Shown here in pieces: positions 1-5,234 of a DNA stretch of 12,864 nucleotides. Within the stretch, counting starts at the first letter, position 1. Every line of letters starts with the position of its first letter. Source of the DNA: HXMU1420-2 sp040830545 (GTDB taxonomy: Bacteria; Pseudomonadota; Alphaproteobacteria; Rhodobacterales; Rhodobacteraceae); assembly GCA_040830545.1 (NCBI GenBank), contig JBFOMB010000140.1, positions 1 to 12,864 of the forward strand. The letters are read 5' to 3'. The notes beneath the pieces were generated by a model, which did not search any database, was not told the DNA's origin, and saw nothing but the letters and a program-made list of their open reading frames with translations. The translations under genes were made by a program, and so were the position numbers.

Positions 1-1
1 C

Positions 2-196
2 GGCATGTTGAAACAGGCCATGAAAGGCATGTTCGGCAAAGGCGGCATGCCTGACATGGGCGCGGGCATGGATCCCAAGGCACTGGAAGCGGCGGCCAAG
101 CAGATGGGCGGCAAAATGCCCGGCGGCCTGCCCGGTCTGGGCGGTGGCGGCATGGCGCTGCCCCCGGGCCTCAGCGGATTGGGCAAGAAGAAATGA
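2..196 (+). CDS. ffh: Signal recognition particle protein Ffh (SRP54), C-terminal end only
   Basis: Only the last 64 codons are in the window; the frame is open to the left edge. The residues are very rich in Met and Gly (for example the stretch GMFGKGGMPDMGAGMDPKAL, then MGGKMPGGLPGLGGGG) and end in GLGKKK. This is the typical flexible tail after the methionine-rich M domain of bacterial Ffh, which binds 4.5S RNA and signal sequences as ribosomes are targeted to the membrane. The GTPase (NG) domain would lie upstream and cannot be checked. The identification rests on tail composition plus the neighbouring rpsP-rimM-trmD genes, which sit near ffh in many proteobacteria. The TGA stop overlaps the ATG of the next gene by 4 bases. 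Confidence 0.85.
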   Translation, partial: GMLKQAMKGMFGKGGMPDMGAGMDPKALEAAAKQMGGKMPGGLPGLGGGGMALPPGLSGLGKKK

Positions 197-705
197 CATC
201 CGTCGCCCCCACACTCACAACGGACCGGTTGCAGCTGACCCAACCCCGGGCGTCGGACCTTCCGGCGTTTCGGGCGCATCGGGCCAGCCCCCGCACCGAT
301 TTTGTGGGCGGTCCGTTCACGCCTGTTGAGACGTTCGGAAAGTTTGCCACCATGATCGGCCATTGGACCCTGCGAGGCTTTGGCCGCTACATCATGCGTC
401 TGCAGGATCAGCCGATTGGCCATGTCGGCCCGCTCGCGCTGGAGGATGAGGCCCCCGTCGAAATGACGTGGACGCTGTGGGATGGCGCATACGAAGGCAA
501 AGGGTTTGCCACCGAAGCCGCCCGCGCCGTCACCCGCCACCTGATCGGCGACCTCGGCTGGCGCGAACTGGCGGTCCACATCATGCCGGGGAATGACGCC
601 TCCATCCGCGTGGCCGAACGCCTTGGCGCGACGCCCTCTGATCGACCCGCCCCGGAGCATTATCCGGGCGCGCTTTGCTACTCATTGACCCAAACCCCCG
701 CATGA
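193..705 (+). CDS. GNAT family N-acetyltransferase, RimJ/RimL type (array copy 1)
   Basis: 170 residues, normal for a single-domain GNAT of the Acetyltransf_3 (RimJ/RimL) group, which moves an acetyl group from acetyl-CoA to an amine, often a protein N-terminus. The N-terminal strand TLTTDRLQLTQPRASD corresponds to the family's 'LETERLxLRxxxxxD' opening. The acetyl-CoA pyrophosphate loop is YEGKGFATEA at about residues 100-109, and NDASIRVAERLGA (about 134-146) matches the C-terminal 'N..S..vaerlG' helix. Its ATG overlaps the ffh stop (ATGA). The only upstream purine run is AAGAAGAA, so initiation probably depends on coupling to ffh. It is the most divergent of the six copies, lacking the 'WPEPE' stretch before the core strand. 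The substrate is unknown. Confidence 0.88.
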   Translation: MTSVAPTLTTDRLQLTQPRASDLPAFRAHRASPRTDFVGGPFTPVETFGKFATMIGHWTLRGFGRYIMRLQDQPIGHVGPLALEDEAPVEMTWTLWDGAYEGKGFATEAARAVTRHLIGDLGWRELAVHIMPGNDASIRVAERLGATPSDRPAPEHYPGALCYSLTQTPA

Positions 706-1226
706 CCACCACCATCCATATCCCCACGCTCGAGACCGAGCGTCTGATCCTGCGCGGCCCGCAGGCCAGCGATCTGGACGCGCTGGCCGCGTTCCTGGCG
801 TCGGATCGTGCCGGGTTCGTGGGTGGACCGCTGGGCGAAGCTGAAAGCTGGCGCACGCTCATGCGCATCGGCGGGCAATGGGTGCTGCGCGGCTATGGCA
901 TGTGGATCATTGAACACCGCGAAACGGCACAACCCGCTGGCTGGGCCGGTATCCTGCACTATCATGAATGGCCCGAACCCGAACTGGCCTATTCCCTGTT
1001 TGGCGGGTTCGAAGGTCAGGGCATCGCTTACGAGGCCGTCGCCGCCGCCCGCGACGGGGCCGCGCGCCTCTTTGGCATCACCCGCCCGATCAGCATGATC
1101 CTGCCCGACAACACCCGGTCGATCCGGCTGGCCCAGCGTCTGGGCGCGGTGCTGGAAGGCCCTGGTCAGGTCATGGACCTGAAGGTCGACATGTGGCGGC
1201 ATCAGGCACCGGAGGCATCGGCATGA
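702..1226 (+). CDS. GNAT family N-acetyltransferase, RimJ/RimL type (array copy 2)
   Basis: 174 residues starting at the ATG at 702, which overlaps the preceding TGA as ATGA; an earlier in-frame ATG at 675 lies inside copy 1 and is less likely. The opening TLETERLILRGPQASDLD is the family signature, HEWPEPELAYSLF (about 88-100) leads into the core strand, and the acetyl-CoA loop is FEGQGIAYEA (about 103-112). NTRSIRLAQRLGAV (about 137-150) is the C-terminal helix. No Shine-Dalgarno is visible before 702, so translation is probably re-initiated from copy 1. Nothing in the sequence identifies the acceptor; proximity to ribosomal genes makes ribosomal proteins a guess only. Confidence 0.9.
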   Translation: MTTTIHIPTLETERLILRGPQASDLDALAAFLASDRAGFVGGPLGEAESWRTLMRIGGQWVLRGYGMWIIEHRETAQPAGWAGILHYHEWPEPELAYSLFGGFEGQGIAYEAVAAARDGAARLFGITRPISMILPDNTRSIRLAQRLGAVLEGPGQVMDLKVDMWRHQAPEASA

Positions 1227-1735
1227 TCCCCGTCCTGGAAACCGACCGCCTGATCCTGCGCGCCCCCAAGGCCGAGGATTTCGACCGCTTCGCCGCCTTC
1301 TTCGGCTCGGACCGCGCCCGCTATGTCGGCGGGCCGATCACCCGCGAACAGGCATGGCGCGCGCTGGCCGCGGAACTGGGCCACTGGCACCTGCGCGGCT
1401 ATGGCCGCTGGGCGCTGGAGGAAAAGGAAACCGGTGCGTTCTGCGGCATCATTGGCCTCTGGTATCCCGAAGGCTGGCCCGAACCCGAAATCGGGTGGGA
1501 ACTGATGGACGGGTTCGAAGGGCGCGGTTTCGCGACCGAGGCGGCGATTGCCGCGCGCACCTATGCCTATGACGTGGTGAAACTGCCCACGCTGATCAGC
1601 CTGATCCTGCATGAAAACATCGGCTCTGCCCGGTTGGCGGAACGTCTGGGCGCAACGCTGGAGGGTGAATTCACGCACCAGCGTCTGGGCCTCATGCAGG
1701 TCTGGCGGCACCTGGGGCCGGAGGCGGTGCAATGA
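1223..1735 (+). CDS. GNAT family N-acetyltransferase, RimJ/RimL type (array copy 3)
   Basis: 170 residues from the ATG at 1223. That start has a GGAGG 7 bases upstream (1211-1215) and an ATGA overlap with copy 2, so the longer open frame back to 968 is not used. VLETDRLILRAPKAEDFDRF is the N-terminal signature; YPEGWPEPEIGWELMDG (about 81-97) precedes the acetyl-CoA loop FEGRGFATEAAIAAR (about 98-112). The later helix reads NIGSARLAERLGATLEG. All family landmarks are intact, so it is probably an active acetyltransferase, but the substrate is unknown. The ATEAAIAAR stretch is shared exactly with copy 5, suggesting common descent within the array. Confidence 0.9.
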   Translation: MIPVLETDRLILRAPKAEDFDRFAAFFGSDRARYVGGPITREQAWRALAAELGHWHLRGYGRWALEEKETGAFCGIIGLWYPEGWPEPEIGWELMDGFEGRGFATEAAIAARTYAYDVVKLPTLISLILHENIGSARLAERLGATLEGEFTHQRLGLMQVWRHLGPEAVQ

Positions 1736-2277
1736 CCGTCGCACTCAGCACCACACCGGTTCTGGAAACTGAACGTCTGATCCTGCGTGCGCCGCAGGCC
1801 GGGGATTGGCCTGTCTGGCTGGACATGATGATGTCCGACCGGTCCGAGTTCATCCGCCCCGACGACATCGACGAAGGCAAGGCATGGCGCGCCTTTGGCC
1901 ATGTGATCGGCCATTGGGTGCTGCGCGGTTACGGCCTGTTTGTGTTCACGCTGAAGGATGACAACACCGCGCTGGGCGCAACCGGCGCGTGGTATCCCGC
2001 GATGTGGCCCGAACGGGAAATCGGCTGGGCCGTCTGGTCCGCCGCTGCCGAAGGCAAAGGATATGCGTTCGAGGCCGCGCAAGCCGCCCGCGCCTATGCC
2101 TTTGACACGCTCGGCTGGGACACGGCGGTCAGCTACATCGAAAAAGACAACGCCCGGTCCATCGCATTGGCCGAACGGCTGGGCGCTGTCGTGGACCCGG
2201 ACGCCCCGCGACTGTCCGATGACCATTGGGACAACGTGCTGGTCTACCGCCACCCGACGCCGGAGGGGGCTGCATGA
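1732..2277 (+). CDS. GNAT family N-acetyltransferase, RimJ/RimL type (array copy 4)
   Basis: 181 residues. The ATG at 1732 overlaps the stop of copy 3 (ATGA) and has GGAGG at 1720-1724, 7 bases upstream. VLETERLILRAPQAGDW is the N-terminal signature. YPAMWPEREIGWAVW (about 88-102) leads to the acetyl-CoA loop AEGKGYAFEAAQAARAYAF (about 106-124). The segment NARSIALAERLGAV is identical in protein to copy 6 and nearly identical in DNA. A short insertion (PDAPRLSDDHWDN) near the C-terminus explains the extra length. It sits mid-array and is presumably co-translated with its neighbours. The substrate cannot be inferred. Confidence 0.9.
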   Translation: MTVALSTTPVLETERLILRAPQAGDWPVWLDMMMSDRSEFIRPDDIDEGKAWRAFGHVIGHWVLRGYGLFVFTLKDDNTALGATGAWYPAMWPEREIGWAVWSAAAEGKGYAFEAAQAARAYAFDTLGWDTAVSYIEKDNARSIALAERLGAVVDPDAPRLSDDHWDNVLVYRHPTPEGAA

Positions 2278-2852
2278 TCGCACGCCACGAACTCCCCCCC
2301 ACCGGGGCAGCGGCGCAGATGGCGGCGCAGCTTTCGGCAGGCATTCCAACGCTGGAAACCGAACGGCTGATCCTGCGCGCCCTGCGGGTCGAGGATTTTG
2401 CCCATTACGCGGAAATCGCCTGTTCCGACCATGGCCGGGGCATTGGTGGCCCGATGAGCCGCGATGACGCCTGGCGCGACTTCACCCAATACGCGGCGGG
2501 GTGGATGCTGCATGGCCATGGCGGCTGGACCGTTGAACTGCGCGAAACGGATGCGGTTCTTGGCTTTGTCCTGATCGGGTTGGAACCCGGCGATCAGGAA
2601 CCGGAATTGGGCTACATCTTCCGCGCTGGCGCATCTGGTCAGGGCTACGCGACCGAGGCTGCGATTGCCGCGCGCGCATTTGGCTTTGACACGCTGGGTC
2701 TGCCCACACTGGTCAGCTACATCGACCGTGACAACACCCGTTCGGTTGCCTTGGCCAAACGCATCGGCGCACAGCATGACGGTGTTGTTGCCTATCCGGA
2801 CGAAGACTCCGCCGCTGACGTCTATCGGTATGTCAAAGGGGGCACCGCATGA
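2274..2852 (+). CDS. GNAT family N-acetyltransferase, RimJ/RimL type (array copy 5)
   Basis: 192 residues, the longest of the six because about 18-20 Ala/Pro-rich residues precede the family opening TLETERLILRALRVEDF. The start at 2274 is preferred for its GGAGGGGG (2262-2269) and its ATGA overlap with copy 4; an internal ATG at 2319 would give the usual length but has no clear ribosome-binding site. EPELGYIFRAG (about 109-119) precedes the acetyl-CoA loop ASGQGYATEAAIAARAFGF (about 120-138), and NTRSVALAKRIGAQ is the C-terminal helix. The loop has Ser-Gly where the other copies have Glu-Gly. The acceptor substrate is unknown. Confidence 0.88.
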   Translation: MIARHELPPTGAAAQMAAQLSAGIPTLETERLILRALRVEDFAHYAEIACSDHGRGIGGPMSRDDAWRDFTQYAAGWMLHGHGGWTVELRETDAVLGFVLIGLEPGDQEPELGYIFRAGASGQGYATEAAIAARAFGFDTLGLPTLVSYIDRDNTRSVALAKRIGAQHDGVVAYPDEDSAADVYRYVKGGTA

Positions 2853-3364
2853 CCGTCGCTCCCACTCTATATACAGAGCGTCTGACGCTGCGCCCGCATC
2901 GGGCCGAAGACTTCGCCGTCATGACCCCGCTCTTTGGCAGCGACTGGTCGCGCTACATGGGTCCGCCAACGTCCGAGGTCGAACTTTGGCGCTGGGTCGG
3001 GGCCGAAATTGCCAGCTGGCCGCTTCTGGGCTTTGGCAGCTGGGGCATCGAGCTGACCGCGACCGGTGACTTTGTCGGGCAGGTCGGCATCAACCAGCCG
3101 CCGGATTATGCCGAGGTTGAACTGGGCTGGTGCGTATGGCCCGATTTCGAGGGCAAGGGCATCGCGTTCGAGGCTGCACAGGCCGCGCGGCACTGGGGCT
3201 TCGCCCAACGCGGGCTCGACACGCTGGTCAGCTATATCGACCCGCGCAACGCCCGGTCCATCGCGCTGGCCGAACGGCTGGGCGCGGTGCGGGACGCCAC
3301 CGCGAAACGGCCCGATCCCGACGATTTGGTCTATCGCCACTCTCCATCGGAGGGGCGCATATGA
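2849..3364 (+). CDS. GNAT family N-acetyltransferase, RimJ/RimL type (array copy 6)
   Basis: 171 residues from the ATG at 2849, which overlaps the copy 5 stop (ATGA) and follows an AAGGGGG (2836-2842). TLYTERLTLRPHRAEDF is the N-terminal signature, AEVELGWCVW (about 88-97) leads to the acetyl-CoA loop FEGKGIAFEAAQAARHWGF (about 100-118), and NARSIALAERLGAV is the C-terminal helix. Copy 4 is its closest relative within the array (shared FEAAQAAR and NARSIALAERLGAV). The last residues, PSEGRI, are encoded across a GGAGGGG that can serve as ribosome-binding site for the frame opening at 3361. Confidence 0.9.
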   Translation: MTVAPTLYTERLTLRPHRAEDFAVMTPLFGSDWSRYMGPPTSEVELWRWVGAEIASWPLLGFGSWGIELTATGDFVGQVGINQPPDYAEVELGWCVWPDFEGKGIAFEAAQAARHWGFAQRGLDTLVSYIDPRNARSIALAERLGAVRDATAKRPDPDDLVYRHSPSEGRI

Positions 3365-3492
3365 CCGGTGTTGCCTATGACCTTAACGCCCTGGGTGGGG
3401 TACAGAGCGGTGTACAGGTTGTGTACGGCTTGTGTACGGATATCACACCCTCCATTTGCCCCGTTTTGACCACCGTTCGGAGGGACCCATGA
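3361..3492 (+). CDS. Possible small ORF, 43 residues, coupled between GNAT copy 6 and chorismate mutase
   Basis: The frame opens at ATG 3361 with the same arrangement as array copies 3-5: GGAGG 7 bases upstream (3349-3353) and an ATGA overlap with the previous stop. It ends in another ATGA overlap with the chorismate mutase start. The product would begin MTGVAYDLNALGG and end TTVRRDP, with two Cys and no recognisable domain, signal peptide or membrane segment. It may be a real small protein, a leader peptide, or the stump of a seventh acetyltransferase left after a deletion. Against coding, the same bases hold phased GTAC repeats that look regulatory and whose 11-base period does not follow codons. 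Confidence 0.35.
   Translation: MTGVAYDLNALGGVQSGVQVVYGLCTDITPSICPVLTTVRRDP
3399..3439. promoter_or_regulatory. Phased GTAC direct repeats upstream of chorismate mutase
   Basis: Four related 7-mers lie in one direction: GGTACAG (3399-3405), TGTACAG (3411-3417), TGTACGG (3422-3428) and TGTACGG (3433-3439). The last two extend to a perfect 10-base repeat, TTGTGTACGG (3419-3428 and 3430-3439). Spacing is 12, 11 and 11 bases, about one helical turn, so all copies would face the same side of the DNA. This suits a cooperatively binding regulator of the chorismate mutase/rpsP genes starting 50 bases downstream. I do not recognise the motif. A weak promoter-like pair (TTGTGT 3419, TATCAC 3441, 16-base spacer) overlaps it. 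Confidence 0.4.
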
Positions 3493-3785
3493 CCGACGCA
3501 ACAGAACGCGCCGCGGCGCTCTTGAAAACCCACCGCGAAAGCATCGATCGTCTGGACGCCATTCTGGTCTATACGCTGGGCGAACGGTTCAAACACACCC
3601 AGGCCGTGGGCAAACTCAAGGCCGAGCACGACCTTCCCCCGTCCGATCCCAACCGCGAAGCGGCCCAGATCGCACGGCTAGAAGACCTGGCAAATCAGGC
3701 CGACCTGGACCCTGATTTTGCCAAGAAGTTCCTGAACTTCATCATCGCCGAAGTCATTCGGCACCACAAGAAACACCAAGAATAA
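3489..3785 (+). CDS. Monofunctional chorismate mutase (AroQ class, alphaproteobacterial type)
   Basis: 98 residues, all-helical in character, the usual size of a free-standing AroQ chorismate mutase, which rearranges chorismate to prephenate on the way to Phe and Tyr. Compared from memory with the E. coli P-protein mutase domain, active-site positions fall at matching spacings: Arg16 (E. coli 11), Arg33 (28), Lys44 (39), Asp53 (48), Arg56 (51) and Glu57 (52). Motifs are HRESIDRLDA, GERF and VGKLKAEHDLPPSDPNRE. The start at 3489 has GGAGG (3479-3483) 5 bases upstream; an earlier in-frame ATG at 3432 lies in the repeat region and has no such site. Expected to be a cytoplasmic dimer. It sits just before rpsP. 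Confidence 0.92.
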   Translation: MTDATERAAALLKTHRESIDRLDAILVYTLGERFKHTQAVGKLKAEHDLPPSDPNREAAQIARLEDLANQADLDPDFAKKFLNFIIAEVIRHHKKHQE

Positions 3786-3804
3786 CAGGCCTTTTCAGGC
3801 CTGT
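3785..3804 (+). other. Perfect 8-bp hairpin between chorismate mutase and rpsP
   Basis: ACAGGCCT (3785-3792) and AGGCCTGT (3797-3804) are exact reverse complements separated by the tetraloop TTTC. The hairpin starts on the last base of the chorismate mutase stop and ends 12 bases before the rpsP Shine-Dalgarno. No T-run follows, so it is not a standard intrinsic terminator. It could be an mRNA processing or stability element, or a partial terminator that sets rpsP apart from the genes upstream. Confidence 0.5.
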
Positions 3805-3831
3805 ATCCGCCATTCAAAGGAGACACACACA

Positions 3832-4218
3832 ATGGCAATGAAAATCCGACTGGCCCGCGGCGGCTCCAAGAAACGCCCCTTTTACCGCATCGTTGCTGCT
3901 GACAGCCGCATGCCGCGCGATGGCCGTTTCATCGAAAAGCTGGGCACCTACAACCCGCTGCTGCCCAAAGACAGCGAAGAGCGCGTGAAAATGAACATGG
4001 AGCGCGTTCAGTACTGGCTGAGCGAAGGCGCACAGCCCACCGACCGCGTGTCCCGTATGCTGGAAGCCGCAGGCGTCATCGCCAAGAAAGAGCGTTCCAA
4101 CCCCAAAAAAGGTGAACCCGGCGCCAAAGCCAAGGACCGCGCAGAAGAGAAAGCCGCCAAGGCCGCCGAAGCTGCCGAAGTCGACGCTGCTCCGGCTGAA
4201 GAAGCCGCAGCAGAATAA
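3832..4218 (+). CDS. rpsP: Small subunit ribosomal protein bS16
   Basis: 128 residues. The N-terminal part is clearly S16: KIRLARGGSKKRPFYRIV, then ADSRMPRDGRFIEKLGTYNP and the helix RVQYWLSEGAQPTDRV. S16 binds 16S rRNA and helps assembly of the 30S body. E. coli S16 is about 82 residues; here about 40 more form a Lys- then Ala/Glu-rich tail (KAAEAAEVDAAPAEEAAAE), as is common in alphaproteobacteria. AAAGGAGA (3817-3824) supports the ATG at 3832 over the second ATG at 3838. It stands first in the rpsP-rimM-trmD gene set. Confidence 0.97.
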   Translation: MAMKIRLARGGSKKRPFYRIVAADSRMPRDGRFIEKLGTYNPLLPKDSEERVKMNMERVQYWLSEGAQPTDRVSRMLEAAGVIAKKERSNPKKGEPGAKAKDRAEEKAAKAAEAAEVDAAPAEEAAAE

Positions 4219-4278
4219 GCTGGCGGATCCGATGGGTCCCGGTGTTTTTGAACTGGAAACCTGCATAAGGTGGTCCCG

Positions 4279-4782
4279 ATGACAGAACGTGTCTGCGTCG
4301 GGGCCATCGCCGGATCGTTTGGTGTCCGGGGCGAGGTGCGGCTGAAAAGCTTCTGCGCCGAGCCTGAGGACATCGCGGCCTATGGGCCGCTGACAACAGA
4401 AGATGGCGCGCGGTCCTTCAGTGTGAAGATCACGCGCGCCGTCAAGAACGGGTTTGCCGTCCGTCTGGGTGGGGTTTCCACCAAGGAACAGGCGGACGAC
4501 CTGCGCGGCACGCGACTGTATGTGGAACGTGCTTTACTGCCGTCATTGCCGGATGACGAATACTATTATGCCGACCTGATCGGCCTGACGGTGTTCGATA
4601 CCGGTGGAGCCGAATTGGGCCGGGTGAAATCCGTGTTGAACCATGGGGCCTCGGACCTGTTGGAAATACACCGCGCCAATGGGGGCGGCACGGCCTTGCT
4701 GCCGTTTACCCGCGATGCGGTGCCCACGGTCGATCTGGCCTCTGGCCGGATCGTGGCAGACCCGCCGGACGGGGTGTTCTGA
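4279..4782 (+). CDS. rimM: 16S rRNA processing / 30S maturation factor RimM
   Basis: 167 residues. The opening VCVGAIAGSFGVRGEVRLKS matches the RimM N-terminal barrel, and residues from about 95 (YYYADLIGLTVFD, then LGRVKSVLNHGASDLLEI) form the PRC-barrel domain ending in VADPPDGVF. RimM binds S19 and the 30S head and is needed for efficient 16S rRNA maturation. I choose the ATG at 4279 because AAGGTGG (4267-4273) sits at good distance; an in-frame GTG at 4270 lies inside that ribosome-binding site. It starts 60 bases after rpsP, and the next gene begins 2 bases after its stop. Length is normal for the family. Confidence 0.95.
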   Translation: MTERVCVGAIAGSFGVRGEVRLKSFCAEPEDIAAYGPLTTEDGARSFSVKITRAVKNGFAVRLGGVSTKEQADDLRGTRLYVERALLPSLPDDEYYYADLIGLTVFDTGGAELGRVKSVLNHGASDLLEIHRANGGGTALLPFTRDAVPTVDLASGRIVADPPDGVF

Positions 4783-4784
4783 AC

Positions 4785-5234
4785 ATGCTTCCCAAGTACC
4801 ACCCCGTTGTCCTGTTCCTGACCATGGCCCCTTTGTATCTGGGACCCTTGCTGAGCGGGTTGATGGGGCCGTCGATCCCGACGGTGCTGGGACTGGCGGG
4901 GATCTTCCTGTTGGCGCAACTGGCAGCAGGCAAACACAAGGGCCGGGGTGAAATGCCGTTGGTCCCGTTCCTTGCCGCCATTGCCGGCGCGCAATTGCTG
5001 GCCGTGACGGTGGTGTTTGGCGCGGGCACCTTGCTGCGTTTGTTGTTTGGCGCGGTGAGCCTGCCCGGATGGGTGCCCTTTGCCAGCACCGCATTCGGAG
5101 CGGTCCTGTTCGCGTGGCGCTATCGCTATGACCCGGCAGAGGCTGAATTGACCGAAGCGCTGGATGACGCGATTTCCGAGATCGAGCGGATGACGCCTCC
5201 GGATGAGTCCGACACACATGGACCGGATCGCTGA
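4785..5234 (+). CDS. Small membrane protein of unknown function, four predicted helices
   Basis: 149 residues, family not recognised. Four hydrophobic segments are visible: about 7-27 (VVLFLTMAPLYLGPLLSGLM), 31-50 (IPTVLGLAGIFLLAQLAAG), 59-90 (long, Ala/Val/Leu-rich with a central Gly) and 95-111. After WRYRYDP comes a charged, acidic tail with a possible short amphipathic helix (ELTEALDDAISEIERM) and many Asp/Glu/Pro. By the positive-inside rule the KHKGR loop near residue 50 and the WRYRY end would be cytoplasmic. It sits between rimM and the sulfotransferase-like gene with a 2-base gap before it and a 1-base overlap (TGATG) after it, so it is co-transcribed. No catalytic motif is visible. 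Confidence 0.85.
   Translation: MLPKYHPVVLFLTMAPLYLGPLLSGLMGPSIPTVLGLAGIFLLAQLAAGKHKGRGEMPLVPFLAAIAGAQLLAVTVVFGAGTLLRLLFGAVSLPGWVPFASTAFGAVLFAWRYRYDPAEAELTEALDDAISEIERMTPPDESDTHGPDR

Noticed and set aside
968..1735. Long plus-strand frame (255 codons) extending copy 3 upstream
   Set aside because: The first 85 codons are an Arg/Pro-rich shadow of copy 2 in another frame; the true start at 1223 has GGAGG and the ATGA overlap.
1567..2349. 260-codon minus-strand frame across GNAT copies 3-5
   Set aside because: Antisense shadow of clear acetyltransferase genes, low-complexity Arg/Gly/Pro content, no family features and no ribosome-binding site.
3399..3439. GTAC repeats as a CRISPR array
   Set aside because: Units are 7-10 bases with 1-4 base spacing; no CRISPR-length repeats, spacers or cas genes.
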